Positions 46,073 to 55,912 of a stretch of DNA of 64,000 nucleotides are shown here, piece by piece. Both the position numbers and the translations under genes were made by a program. The notes below the pieces were generated by a model. It was not told the DNA's origin. It saw only the letters and a list, made by a program, of their open reading frames with translations, and made no database searches. The DNA lies in the NCBI GenBank assembly GCA_009392005.1, contig VFHL01000002.1, positions 124,001 to 188,000 of the forward strand. The letters are read 5' to 3'. The stretch is from SAR202 cluster bacterium (lineage in GTDB: Bacteria > Chloroflexota > Dehalococcoidia > UBA6926 > VFHL01). Every line of letters begins with the position of its first letter. Position 1 is the first letter of the stretch.

Positions 46073-47577
46073 TGACTGATATTCCGATACTGACCATCTT
46101 AGTTTTCCTTCCTGCGGTTGGAGCACTCGCAATTCTTTTGATGGGCAGAACCAATTCAAGTGTACGTTCAATTGCTGCGACGACGGTGTTATTAAACTTC
46201 GCACTCTCGATTGGCCTTTGGATCGCCTTTGATGGTTCTGCAAACCATGCAGGCGCCATCGATGGCGTGACATATCAAGCAGATGGTCTGAATTTTGTTG
46301 AAAGATTTTCGTGGATTTCAAGAATTGGAGCAGAATATTTTCTTGGCGTAGATGGATTGAGCATGCCACTCGTGGTTCTTACAAACCTCTTAAGCGTGGC
46401 GGCGATATTTGCCTCCTGGCGTGTTGAAAATCGTGCACGGGAATACTTTATCTGGCTCTTAATCCTCCAAACTTCTGTTCTTGGAGTCTTTACGTCACTC
46501 GATTTCCTCTTGTTCTTCCTTTTCTGGGAACTGGAATTGATTCCTATGTACATGCTTATTTCTGTATGGGGAACTGGGCGGCATGAATATTCTGCGATGA
46601 AATTCTTACTCTTCACACTGGGAGCGGGCGCAGCGCTTCTCATCGCCCTACTGGTCCTTTTCTTCTCAAATGGCTCATTCGATATGGTCGGTTTATCGCA
46701 CTTAGGCGCAAGTGGCGCCCTTGAGTCCTCCATTCTTGCGGGACCTGCGATCTGCGGTCTTCTCTTGTTCGCTTTCGCGATAAAATTACCCATTGTTCCA
46801 CTGCACACCTGGCTCCCAGATGCACATACAGACGCACCGACCGCGGTGAGCATCATGCTGGCAGGAGTGCTCCTGAAAATGGGAGGTTACGGCCTTCTTC
46901 GCTTAAATATTGGATTGTTCCCTGATGTCATGGAATCGTGGGGCTTTGCCCTAAGTATCCTCGCAGCAATCAGTGTCATATATGGGGCGTTGATTACCCT
47001 GAAGCAAACGGATCTGAAGCGTTTGGTTGCTTTTAGCTCTGTGAGCCACATGGGATTGGTCACGCTTGGTGTTGCATCCATGAATCAACTTGGGGTAGCG
47101 GGTGCATCACTTCAAATGTTTACCCACGGCACAATTACGGGCCTACTATTCCTTTTGGTCGGAATCGTCTACGACAAAGCGCACACACGCCACATACCAG
47201 ACTTAGGTGGCATTGCCCAGCGAATGCCGTTTACAGCTGCGGTTTTCGTCATCGCAGGCGCAGCATCACTGGGATTACCCGCAACGAGCGGATTCGTCGC
47301 TGAAATTACTGTATTCCTTGGCGGCTTTGAAGCATGGAAGATTGCGACCATAGTATCGGCAATCGGAATTGTTTTGGCAGCAGGATATATCCTATGGACA
47401 TTAGAGCGCGTCCTATTCGGACCACCCAATCAACACTTCGCAAACCTGACCGATGTGAAAGCAATTGATGCTTTCCCGATGATTCTACTGACCGTAGCAA
47501 TTATAGGCATCGGGATTTACCCGACAATTATTCTGAACATTTTAAATCCAAGCATTGCTAGTTTGTTAGGAAGTTAA
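46072..47577 (+). CDS. nuoM: NADH-quinone oxidoreductase subunit M
   Basis: A 501-residue antiporter-like subunit of 14 helices. LFFLFWELELIPMYMLISVW contains the conserved Glu, and KLPIVPLHTWLPDAHTDAPT, VSIMLAGVLLKMGGYGLLRL (Lys), KRLVAFSSVSHMGLVTLGVA and LPATSGFVAEITVFLGGF complete the proton path. Overlap of one base (TAATG) with nuoL indicates coupled translation. Confidence 0.95.
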   Translation: MTDIPILTILVFLPAVGALAILLMGRTNSSVRSIAATTVLLNFALSIGLWIAFDGSANHAGAIDGVTYQADGLNFVERFSWISRIGAEYFLGVDGLSMPLVVLTNLLSVAAIFASWRVENRAREYFIWLLILQTSVLGVFTSLDFLLFFLFWELELIPMYMLISVWGTGRHEYSAMKFLLFTLGAGAALLIALLVLFFSNGSFDMVGLSHLGASGALESSILAGPAICGLLLFAFAIKLPIVPLHTWLPDAHTDAPTAVSIMLAGVLLKMGGYGLLRLNIGLFPDVMESWGFALSILAAISVIYGALITLKQTDLKRLVAFSSVSHMGLVTLGVASMNQLGVAGASLQMFTHGTITGLLFLLVGIVYDKAHTRHIPDLGGIAQRMPFTAAVFVIAGAASLGLPATSGFVAEITVFLGGFEAWKIATIVSAIGIVLAAGYILWTLERVLFGPPNQHFANLTDVKAIDAFPMILLTVAIIGIGIYPTIILNILNPSIASLLGS

Positions 47578-47586
47578 ACAGCCACC

Positions 47587-49089
47587 ATGATTAATGACGT
47601 TAACCTCAATTACTTATCTCCCGAGATAGCGATGGTTGCACTCGCAATCATTATTATCCTTGGAGATCTCGTAATTAAAAACAGGCAACTATTAACGCTC
47701 ATTACATTTGCTGGCCTCTTGGTTCCCGTGATGCTTACCATTAATCTCTGGGGGACTACAGGCGAAAGTTTTAATGGTGCCCTTGTTGTCGATCAATTTG
47801 CTCTGTTCTTTAAGTTTCTTGTTATGTTTGCGGTCTTCATAGTGATTCTTTCTTCGCAAGACTATCTCCACCGTTTCACACGCTACACAGGCGAATATTA
47901 TGGGCTTATTCTTCTCTCCGCTGCAGGGATGATGCTCGTCGCGGGAACCCGTGAACTAATCTCTATGTATCTCGCATTAGAATTAACGACATTTTCGATC
48001 GTCGCGTTAGCAGCGTTCCTCAAGACCAAGGAATCAACAGAATCCGCGATCAAATACCTTGTCCTTAGTGCAGTGACATCAGCCGTCATGCTGTATGGAA
48101 TCGTATTAGTGTTTGGGTTAACCGGTTCGACCCATTTCCACGGCATCGCCGAATGGATTGGGAATTCCAACGTGTCTTCGACAAGTTTAATCCTCGACTC
48201 GGGAACACTCGGAGATGGGGCAATTGGCTTTATCGGTTTTCTTTTCATCCTAGCAGGGTTTGGCTTTAAGGTCGCAACTGTCCCCTTTCATATGTGGGTT
48301 CCCGACGTATATGAAGGAGCACCGACCCCAATCACCGCATACCTATCCGTCGCAAGTAAAGCAGCGGGATTTGCCATCCTCTTACGCGTCCTCTATGAAG
48401 TATTTCAACCCATTCAGCCAGACTGGCAACTTCTTATTGCAGTTCTTGCGGTTATTTCAATGTTCACTGGAAATCTTCTTGCTATCGTGCAGAGCAACAT
48501 CAAGCGACTCCTCGGTTACAGCACGATTGCACACGCTGGCTACATCCTCATTGGTGTCACCGTCGGTAACACCCTTGGACAAAGTGGCGTGTTGTTCTAT
48601 CTCGCCGTCTACACGATTACAAATCTTGGTGCATTTGCCAGTGTTATCGTAATCAGTAACCTAACCAACAGTGAAAAGACCAGTGATTTTATTGGGATTG
48701 GGCGCGTTGCTATATTCCCCGCAATCGTATTAACGATCGCACTCATATCCCTGACAGGCGCTCCACCAACAGCCGGATTTATTGGTAAGGTCTATCTTTT
48801 CAATGCCGCGGTCCAAAGTGATTACACATGGCTCGCAATCGTCGGTGTTGTGAATAGTGTCATTTCCGCATACTACTACTGGAAAGTCATCCGAATCATG
48901 TACCAGTCTTCAGGCGCATCCACTGACACCTCTGGCGACCCCAACGGGAACAGAGTGTCTGCAAGCATGAACATTTCGTTGGGAATCGCTCTTGTAGGAA
49001 TCCTCATTCTTGGTATCGCCCCAGATTGGATTCTCGGCTTTGTCGAAAATGCTGTCGCGATCGTTCAGACAACGTATCCAACAGCGTAG
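47587..49089 (+). CDS. nuoN: NADH-quinone oxidoreductase subunit N
   Basis: A 500-residue antiporter-like subunit, last of the operon. ISMYLALELTTFSIVALAAF contains the conserved Glu, TESAIKYLVLSAVTSAVMLY the Lys, and FKVATVPFHMWVPDVYEGAP, KRLLGYSTIAHAGYILIGVT and GAPPTAGFIGKVYLFNAAV follow. No nuoE, nuoF or nuoG gene appears on either side, so the complex encoded here lacks the NADH-oxidising module unless it is encoded elsewhere. Confidence 0.95.
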   Translation: MINDVNLNYLSPEIAMVALAIIIILGDLVIKNRQLLTLITFAGLLVPVMLTINLWGTTGESFNGALVVDQFALFFKFLVMFAVFIVILSSQDYLHRFTRYTGEYYGLILLSAAGMMLVAGTRELISMYLALELTTFSIVALAAFLKTKESTESAIKYLVLSAVTSAVMLYGIVLVFGLTGSTHFHGIAEWIGNSNVSSTSLILDSGTLGDGAIGFIGFLFILAGFGFKVATVPFHMWVPDVYEGAPTPITAYLSVASKAAGFAILLRVLYEVFQPIQPDWQLLIAVLAVISMFTGNLLAIVQSNIKRLLGYSTIAHAGYILIGVTVGNTLGQSGVLFYLAVYTITNLGAFASVIVISNLTNSEKTSDFIGIGRVAIFPAIVLTIALISLTGAPPTAGFIGKVYLFNAAVQSDYTWLAIVGVVNSVISAYYYWKVIRIMYQSSGASTDTSGDPNGNRVSASMNISLGIALVGILILGIAPDWILGFVENAVAIVQTTYPTA

Positions 49090-49212
49090 ATACAAAAGAT
49101 CTCATTGGCTAGGCGCCTCTCAAAGACAATCAACCCACAAAATCGCTGTATAATGCACACAGATTAAAAGACCCACTGATTAATAGGACTTAGTCTTTGA
49201 AGGAGAACAACC

Positions 49213-49464
49213 ATGGCATATACAACAAACCGGATTAAAATTGAATACTGCGTACCCTGTGGATACCTTCCACAAGCAAGTGAATTAGCAACCGAATTAC
49301 TTCAACATTTGCGTCATGATGTTGAAGCGATAGAACTCGTGACAGGGGATAGTGGAGTTTTTGATGTGAAGCTAAACGATGACCTCATTTATTCACATTT
49401 TGACACCGGTACATTCCCAACGACTAAAGAAATCTTGACAACCGTGAAAGACAAAGGACAGTAA
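49213..49464 (+). CDS. SelT/SelW/SelH-family selenoprotein-like redox protein (Cys form)
   Basis: An 83-residue Rdx-family protein with a thioredoxin-like beta-alpha-beta start: RIKIEYCVPCGYLPQASELA, with CxxC (residues ~13-16) after the first strand, and GTFPTTKEILTTVKDKG at the end, matching the family's C-terminal helix. Both active-site positions are Cys, and no selenocysteine codon is used. Probably a small thiol redox partner. A strong AAGGAG precedes ATG 49213, and a TATAAT (49149-49154) lies upstream without a clear -35 box. Confidence 0.85.
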   Translation: MAYTTNRIKIEYCVPCGYLPQASELATELLQHLRHDVEAIELVTGDSGVFDVKLNDDLIYSHFDTGTFPTTKEILTTVKDKGQ

Positions 49465-49536
49465 AACAGTGCCTTAGCTAATCGCCTAGTGGTCATCCTT
49501 ACTGTACAGAACTGCTAAAACGGTTCTGAAACGATT

Positions 49537-51408
49537 TTATAGATTGTTGGATGGTAGACTCGCCACAATTTCAGCGATCGCGTCATACCGCCCGAAAGCA
49601 GGAACTAGATACGTTCCAGCTATCTTTTCATACGATGCTTGCAAAAGCTCTTGGGCAAGAATCACACCCATCGCAGCGCCCTCGTCTTGAGCATCTTTCA
49701 TGCGCTTCCGCATCTGTTCAGGAATGACAATCCCAGGAACTTCGTTATGCAAGAATTCTGCATGTCTAAAGCTCCGGAGCGGCAAGACCCCCAACACCAG
49801 TGGCAAGGGGAAACCACCCAATTCTTTGTAGGATCGCTCTACTGCTTCCGGATCGAAAACCGATTGCGTCCAAATAAAATCGGCTCCTGCTGCCACTTTA
49901 CGCTCTAAACTCTCAAATTCCTTACCCATGTCAGGCGCTTCCAAATTTAATGCACATCCCACAAAGAACGATGTTGGTTGATCAATTGGGCGATCAGAAA
50001 GATCCAATCCAGTGTTTGCTTGTTTGATCAACTTGATCAGCCCTGACGAGGTCACATCAGAGATACTGGTACTCATGGGATAATCGCCCATCGAAGGTGG
50101 ATCTCCCATAAAAACAGCCACATTTCTCACGCCAAGTGCGTGGGCACCGAGCAAATCCGATTGAATGGCAAGCAAACTGCGATACCGCGTCCCCATGTGA
50201 AAAATCGCCTCAACTCCAAGACGCGTCTGAATCAACGTACTCATTGCCAAAGCACTCAAACGAGCTTGTGCCAACGGAACATCTGTCGCATTAAACGCAT
50301 CGATCGGCGTCGTTGAAAGAAGTTTGCGGAGATCTTGCATATTCGCCCCAACATCAAATCCGCGGGGAGGATGCACTTCCATCGTCACAACAAACTCGTT
50401 CCCCATTTTCTTGGCCAAGTTGGTCGGTTCCACTATGGCTTGTGGCGCCGCCCTTCGCTTACGACTCGCTCGCGTCGATGAACGGGCTGATTGCAATTTT
50501 GTCCCACCAGAATGCTGATTCAGAACGCTCCGCATGGCTGCCAGATGATCAGGAGTGGTCCCACAACAACCACCAACGATAATTGCTCCATGATCTAGCA
50601 TTTGCCCTGTATATTCCGCCATATACGCCGGCGATGACGCATACGCGACACGATCATCAACAGACGATGGAAACCCCGCGTTTGGCATCACTGATAACGG
50701 AACTCCTAGATTGGGTCCCAATGCCTCGACAATTCGAAGCATCGACTCTGACCCACCACTGCAATTTGCTCCCAAAGCTGCAAGGTCATACGATTGCAAT
50801 GCCTCCAAGACGTCCTCTGGCGAATCGCCAGACGGCGTGTGGTCATCCTCAGTAAATGTCAGTTGCGCAACAATCGGTATGTCACTAATACTTTGAACGG
50901 CTGTAATCGCTTCGTGTATCTCTTGTAAGGATGGAAATGTTTCAAGGAGAATGAGATCGACTCCACCTTCAAGAAGTGCTTGAACCTGTTCTCGAAACAC
51001 CTCTTGCGCTTGTTCAGGTTCAATCGTCCCCAGAGGTGAAAGAGGCTTGCCCAACGGCCCAATCGCACCGGCAATCCATACCTCTTGACCAGTCAGATTC
51101 CGCGCTTCATGCGCCAAAGCAACTGCTCTCTGGTTAATTTCCTGTACATTTTCAATGCCGTTTTGCTCTAGCTTTATGCGGTTCGCACCAAACGTGTTGG
51201 TCTCTATGATCTCGGCTCCTGCCTCGATATATTCCAAGTGCACCTGGCGAACTATGTCAGGATTCGTAACGCTCAGCTCTTCAAAACATATACCGCTCGG
51301 AAAATTTCCTCGCCGATATAGTTCGGTCCCAATTGCTCCATCAGCAAGAATCGGGCCATCTTGTAATCTTTGAAGGAAAGTATTTTTTTGATCTGTTTCC
51401 TGTGCCAT
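49537..51408 (-). CDS. Bifunctional homocysteine S-methyltransferase / 5,10-methylenetetrahydrofolate reductase
   Basis: A 623-residue fusion. Residues ~10-300 are a cobalamin-independent-type homocysteine methyltransferase barrel with ADGAIGTELYRRG at the start and zinc-binding cysteines in LGANCSGG and VGGCCGTTPDH. Residues ~325-620 are a MTHFR barrel with VTMEVHPPRGFDVGANMQDL and FIWTQSVFDPEAV. The arrangement matches Bacillus YitJ. The fusion could reduce methylene-THF and pass the methyl group to homocysteine, or regenerate folate. It stands alone. No SAM riboswitch was seen upstream. Confidence 0.92.
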   Translation of the reverse strand: MAQETDQKNTFLQRLQDGPILADGAIGTELYRRGNFPSGICFEELSVTNPDIVRQVHLEYIEAGAEIIETNTFGANRIKLEQNGIENVQEINQRAVALAHEARNLTGQEVWIAGAIGPLGKPLSPLGTIEPEQAQEVFREQVQALLEGGVDLILLETFPSLQEIHEAITAVQSISDIPIVAQLTFTEDDHTPSGDSPEDVLEALQSYDLAALGANCSGGSESMLRIVEALGPNLGVPLSVMPNAGFPSSVDDRVAYASSPAYMAEYTGQMLDHGAIIVGGCCGTTPDHLAAMRSVLNQHSGGTKLQSARSSTRASRKRRAAPQAIVEPTNLAKKMGNEFVVTMEVHPPRGFDVGANMQDLRKLLSTTPIDAFNATDVPLAQARLSALAMSTLIQTRLGVEAIFHMGTRYRSLLAIQSDLLGAHALGVRNVAVFMGDPPSMGDYPMSTSISDVTSSGLIKLIKQANTGLDLSDRPIDQPTSFFVGCALNLEAPDMGKEFESLERKVAAGADFIWTQSVFDPEAVERSYKELGGFPLPLVLGVLPLRSFRHAEFLHNEVPGIVIPEQMRKRMKDAQDEGAAMGVILAQELLQASYEKIAGTYLVPAFGRYDAIAEIVASLPSNNL

Positions 51409-51576
51409 TTTTCTCTATCCCAACGATGCATTCCGTTCCTTTATGACAGCCATATTATGCACTAATCCCAAAAGTTACGACGCACAAGACCTACCTGCAT
51501 GGAATAATCATTTCATATTATCCTATAGAGATCGCTCCATCGGACGCAGGACTCAGTAATAGGATCAAACTGCTCA

Positions 51577-53628
51577 ATGCAAAACAAATGGGATGAGAAG
51601 CAGGTACGGAATGCTTCACTACTTGATCAGCTTGTCTATCAAAGCAAGCTCATCGGGAGCGAAGAAGACCTCGTCTTGTTTGGCGGAGGTAACACCTCAA
51701 TCAAACGCCACATCCCAGATTTTCGCGATATGGACGTATCTGCGTTGACCGTCAAGGGAAGCGGATCTGACATGCAATTCGCATCACCAGAAAATTTCTC
51801 TGACCTTCGCCTAGACGATATTACTCCGCTTTTGAAGCGCACACGTATGGCAGATGACGAAATGATCACATACCTGATGCATTGCCTTCTCAACATCGAG
51901 GCACCACGTCCTTCGATCGAAACCCTTTTACATGCGTTTATCCCATCTGCCAGCGTCGTGCATACCCATGCGGATGCAATACTCGCTTTAACAAATAATC
52001 GCCTTGGATCACAAGCAGTTTTGGACGCGCTGGAACCGAATACATTGTTCGTCCCTTACAAACGACCCGGTTTCTTGAACGCCAAAGAAGTCGCTTTGCT
52101 CGTCCAAAAACACCCAGACTCAAAAGGCCTCGTTCTAATGAATCACGGGTTGTTAACGTGGGCAGATTCAGTCCAAGAAGCCTATGAAAATCACATTGGC
52201 CTCGTCTCACAAGCGGAAGACTATCTTGCGTGGAAAAAGAAAGGGCAAACGATTACCGTCATCGAACAAATCAAACCCCTGTCAGAACAAGAACGACATG
52301 AAATAGCCCATGAAATAAGCCCTTTCCTACGCGGACTCGTTAGCACAAATGACCATTTCCTAATCCAATTCGATGATTCATCCAAGATCCTGGATTTTAC
52401 AAGCATGCCCGATGCACCAAAAATTTCGCAAAAAGGGCCCGCCACACCTGACCACATGCTACGCACACGCCGATTGCCCTTATGGGTACCGTTGAACAAC
52501 GGGAAAAAGCTCCAAAACACACTAAAAACTCGACTGGATACATACGCGGAGAAATATCAGAGGTGGTTTGATAAGTACAAAGATGAGAGCATAGCGCCAC
52601 TTGATCCTTATCCCCGTGTCGTGTTGATCCCTAGTGTCGGAATGTGGACATTGGGTACGACTCGCACAGGTACAGAGCGAACAAAAAAGATCTATCACCA
52701 CACCGTCGATATCATGCAAGGTGCCGAAACAATTGATCGATACAAATCTTTGAACGCGAAAGATGCATTTGAGATTGACCATTGGCCCCTTGAACTATAC
52801 AAACTCACGCTTGCCGGTCCTAAACAAGAACTGGAGGGTCGCGTCGCGTTCATTACCGGTGCTGCCAGTGGGATCGGGTTCGCAATTGCTCAACGCTTAG
52901 CACAAGAAGGAGCGACAGTCGCCATATCTGATCTCGATCTCTCCAACATCGAAGAAGCGGCAACGCGCATAAACAATAAAACAGGCACGCAAAACGCGAT
53001 CGGTTTTCCTTTAGATGTGACAAATGAAGTGCAAGTGAAAGACACGGTGGAAAAACTGGTTTTGATAACAGGTGGGATTGATATTTTAGTTTCCAACGCC
53101 GGTATCGCACCAAATGCACCCATTCATTCATTAGACTTAGCAGATTGGGAAAAAAGTTTTGCTGTGAACGCGACAGGGCATTTCCTTGCCGCGAGAGAAG
53201 TCGTGCGGGTGATGCAACGTCAAAACATCGGCGGTAGCCTGATTTTCATCGGGACAAAAAACATCCCCGCGCCAGGCCATTCGTTTGGCGCATACAGTGC
53301 AGCTAAATCCGCTGAAGCGCAACTCGCAAGGATTCTCGCCTTAGAGGGCGGTGCTTTTGGCATTCGATCGAACATCGTCAATCCAGATGCAATCTTCCAA
53401 GGATCACAACTCTGGTCGGCATCACTCAAACAGCAAAGAGCGGAAACGTACGGTATCAAAATTGACGAATTGGAACGGTACTATCATGAACGCAACATAT
53501 TGAAGAAAGAGATCACGGCTGAAGATGTTGCAGAAACGGCTCTTTTCCTCGCATCGGATCGTTCAAGCAAAACGACAGGGGCCATGTTCCCCGTTGATGG
53601 GGGCGTGGCTGAAGCATTTCCTCGATAA
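51577..53628 (+). CDS. Bifunctional aldolase/short-chain dehydrogenase (class II aldolase + SDR)
   Basis: A 683-residue fusion like the bifunctional rhamnulose-1-phosphate aldolase/lactaldehyde dehydrogenase family. The class II aldolase/adducin domain (~1-390) has FGGGNTSIKR, zinc-binding His in SVVHTHADAILAL and VLMNHGLLTW. The SDR domain (~415-683) has GRVAFITGAASGIGFAIAQR, SNAGIAPNAP and the catalytic Tyr573 and Lys577 in GAYSAAKSAE. Where SDRs keep Ser, 13 residues before Tyr, there is Thr560 (FIGTKN). The substrate may be a deoxysugar phosphate or another sugar acid. It is not part of a recognisable sugar operon. Confidence 0.88.
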   Translation: MQNKWDEKQVRNASLLDQLVYQSKLIGSEEDLVLFGGGNTSIKRHIPDFRDMDVSALTVKGSGSDMQFASPENFSDLRLDDITPLLKRTRMADDEMITYLMHCLLNIEAPRPSIETLLHAFIPSASVVHTHADAILALTNNRLGSQAVLDALEPNTLFVPYKRPGFLNAKEVALLVQKHPDSKGLVLMNHGLLTWADSVQEAYENHIGLVSQAEDYLAWKKKGQTITVIEQIKPLSEQERHEIAHEISPFLRGLVSTNDHFLIQFDDSSKILDFTSMPDAPKISQKGPATPDHMLRTRRLPLWVPLNNGKKLQNTLKTRLDTYAEKYQRWFDKYKDESIAPLDPYPRVVLIPSVGMWTLGTTRTGTERTKKIYHHTVDIMQGAETIDRYKSLNAKDAFEIDHWPLELYKLTLAGPKQELEGRVAFITGAASGIGFAIAQRLAQEGATVAISDLDLSNIEEAATRINNKTGTQNAIGFPLDVTNEVQVKDTVEKLVLITGGIDILVSNAGIAPNAPIHSLDLADWEKSFAVNATGHFLAAREVVRVMQRQNIGGSLIFIGTKNIPAPGHSFGAYSAAKSAEAQLARILALEGGAFGIRSNIVNPDAIFQGSQLWSASLKQQRAETYGIKIDELERYYHERNILKKEITAEDVAETALFLASDRSSKTTGAMFPVDGGVAEAFPR

Positions 53629-53630
53629 AA

Positions 53631-53644
53631 TGTGGCGAGCCACA
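53631..53644. repeat. Short perfect inverted repeat between convergent genes
   Basis: TGTGGC at 53631-53636 and GCCACA at 53639-53644 flank GA. It sits just past the stop of the aldolase/SDR gene and before the end of the convergent aldolase gene. The two-base loop means the outer pairs would have to form a four-pair stem. No T-run follows on either strand. Confidence 0.3.
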
Positions 53645-53665
53645 AGCTCAAGAAACGTAACCACA

Positions 53666-54670
53666 CTAAGAAACTAAATGGCCATCCCGAGCGGCACTTG
53701 TAACTTGCATGCGTTCCCTGAACGCATTTTGTGCCGCAGGCACATTCGCCGAATCCCCGTTCCAGATCGTAAGCGGAGTCGCCTGCAAACCACGTCCATA
53801 GGAAAAACTCCACTCCCATGGACCGTTATCTGGTACTACATTTATCGCCTGAAGATTCACGGTCGCTTCCTCATCACTTTGACCACCCGAGAGGAAAACA
53901 ATACCGGGAACGGTCTCTGGAACTGTTCTTTTAAAGCATTCAACCGTTGCCACTGCAACCGAACGCGCATCTGCTCGATCGTCTGCACTCGCTCCAGAAA
54001 TAACCATATTCGGCTTCAGCAGAATACCATCCAGCTCGACACCTTGATCCGTCAGTTCTTGAAAGACAACTTTGAGAGCCAATTCCGTCACTTCAAAACA
54101 TCGGTCGATGCCATGATCACCATCCATCAACACTTCTGGTTCCACGATAGGAACCAACCCGGCTTCTTGGCACAAAGCCGCATAACGCGCTAAGGCATGC
54201 GCATTCGTGCGCAAACAATATAGCGACGGCAATTCAGGCCCAATGGTGATAACACCTCGCCATTTTGCGAATTCCGCTCCGAGATCTCGATATTCATTCA
54301 AACGCTGGCGCAATCCATCAAGACCCTCCGTAATTAACTCGTCAGGTGAACCTGGTAGTCGCACCGTTCCAGCGTCAACCTTAATCCCTACACCGACACC
54401 AGCTTGTTTCAGAACATCGACGAATGTAGCTCCCGTACTTGCTTGCTGGCGAATCGTCTCATCATACAAAATGACGCCACTAATATACTGACCAATCTCT
54501 TCAGTCGTGAACAATAATTCGCGCCACGCACGTCGATTCTCTTCTGTCGAAGAAACATTAATACTTTCTAAACGCCGCCCCATTGTCCCAGTACTTTCGT
54601 CAGCAGCGAGAATGCCTTTCTTTTTTGCAACAAGACGCTTCGCTATCTGTTGTAGGGTTTCTTTAGCCAT
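53666..54670 (-). CDS. Class I fructose-bisphosphate aldolase
   Basis: A 334-residue Schiff-base aldolase of the animal/plant-like class I family. GILAADESTGTMGRRLESIN, TIGPELPSLYCLRTNAHALA, VPIVEPEVLMDGDHGID, the Schiff-base Lys in GILLKPNMVISG and LSGGQSDEEATVNLQAIN, WSFSYGRGLQ at the C-terminal half are all standard. It interconverts fructose 1,6-bisphosphate with triose phosphates. It starts at ATG 54670 and is divergent from glpX, with a 229-base gap, which suggests shared gluconeogenic control. The typical C-terminal Tyr is absent; the protein ends SAARDGHLVS. Confidence 0.93.
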   Translation of the reverse strand: MAKETLQQIAKRLVAKKKGILAADESTGTMGRRLESINVSSTEENRRAWRELLFTTEEIGQYISGVILYDETIRQQASTGATFVDVLKQAGVGVGIKVDAGTVRLPGSPDELITEGLDGLRQRLNEYRDLGAEFAKWRGVITIGPELPSLYCLRTNAHALARYAALCQEAGLVPIVEPEVLMDGDHGIDRCFEVTELALKVVFQELTDQGVELDGILLKPNMVISGASADDRADARSVAVATVECFKRTVPETVPGIVFLSGGQSDEEATVNLQAINVVPDNGPWEWSFSYGRGLQATPLTIWNGDSANVPAAQNAFRERMQVTSAARDGHLVS

Positions 54671-54899
54671 ATCTCTCCTCGATCAATTTCTATTTTGGAT
54701 ATAAACGAGTTGTTAACCACATATTCTCATGCAAATAGACATCGTACTCATTATAAAACTTTCTTGGGAGTTCCGTGACAAATTCACCCCTCCAAGCCTA
54801 ACGAAACCTCGAGCATACATAGAAACAAATTAAACAGAATCATATGCCCAAATGATATACTCAAAGGGAGAGTGAATGTATTTATTTGGAGGTTATTCT

Positions 54900-55880
54900 G
54901 TGGCCATTAAACCACAACAGACAATTGATCGAAACATAGCGATGGAACTCGTTCGCGTAACAGAAGCAGCAGCGTTAGCTTCTTCTCGTCACATGGGTTT
55001 GGGCGATAAAGAATTAGTTGATCAGGCGGCCGTTGACGCCATGCGATCGACATTAAATGCGATTCAAATGCATGGCGTCATCGTCATTGGTGAAGGCGAG
55101 AAAGATGAAGCACCAATGCTATTTAATGGCGAAAACATCGGAACCGGATCGCCACCTGAAGTTGACATCGCGGTTGATCCGATTGATGGCACAACACTGC
55201 TTTCTAAAGGCTTACCGGGCGCCATCGCAGTCATCGCTCTTTCCTCTCGCGATACCATGAATTGCCCACAAGAAACATTTTATATGAACAAAATAGCCGT
55301 TGGGCCAGAGGCAAAAGATGCAATTGATATCACTGCAACCGTAAAAGAGAATCTGAAGTCCGTTGCAAGTGCAAAAGACTGTAGCGTGAAAGATCTGGTT
55401 GTCATGGTTTTGGATCGGCCACGCCACGAAACATTGCTAAGGGACATTCGCGAAGCAGGTGCTCGCGTGCGACTGATATCAGACGGAGACGTTGCAGCTG
55501 GAATCCACGCGGCAATGCCGACCAGCGATGTAGATATATTGATGGGCATCGGAGGCACGCCAGAGGGGGTTTTAACCGCTGCAGCGATCCGTTGTATTGG
55601 GGGTGCGATTCAAGCCCAAGCGTGGCCAAACAATGTTAAGGAACGAGAGGCAGCTGAGACTGCAGGTGTTCTCAATAAAGTCTACGCAACAAATGATCTT
55701 GTAAGCGGTGAAGATGTATTTTTTTCCGCAACAGGAGTCAGTACAGGTGACTTGCTTCGAGGTGTAAATTTTTCATTAAAAGAAGCTGAAACACATTCCC
55801 TAGTTATGAGATCAAGATCAGGGACAGTACGATGGATTGATTCGATGCACGATTTAACACGCTTAAACAAGATCACTTAG
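54900..55880 (+). CDS. glpX: Class II fructose-1,6-bisphosphatase GlpX
   Basis: A 326-residue Glp[36 protein letters not shown] (metal ligands), [20 protein letters not shown], and [20 protein letters not shown] are all present. It hydrolyses fructose 1,6-bisphosphate to fructose 6-phosphate in gluconeogenesis. GTG 54900 is chosen: GGAGG lies seven bases upstream, and the ATG at 54876 would be upstream of that site. It faces the class I aldolase gene. Confidence 0.94.
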   Translation: MAIKPQQTIDRNIAMELVRVTEAAALASSRHMGLGDKELVDQAAVDAMRSTLNAIQMHGVIVIGEGEKDEAPMLFNGENIGTGSPPEVDIAVDPIDGTTLLSKGLPGAIAVIALSSRDTMNCPQETFYMNKIAVGPEAKDAIDITATVKENLKSVASAKDCSVKDLVVMVLDRPRHETLLRDIREAGARVRLISDGDVAAGIHAAMPTSDVDILMGIGGTPEGVLTAAAIRCIGGAIQAQAWPNNVKEREAAETAGVLNKVYATNDLVSGEDVFFSATGVSTGDLLRGVNFSLKEAETHSLVMRSRSGTVRWIDSMHDLTRLNKIT

Positions 55881-55912
55881 CATCTTAACCGAAATTCCGC
55901 CGTATCAAAACG

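Noticed and set aside
51409-51576. SAM riboswitch or T-box upstream of the methionine fusion, metG or leuS
   Set aside because: No T-box core or SAM aptamer consensus blocks are seen in the upstream gaps (51409-51576, 60916-61180, 34631-34714).
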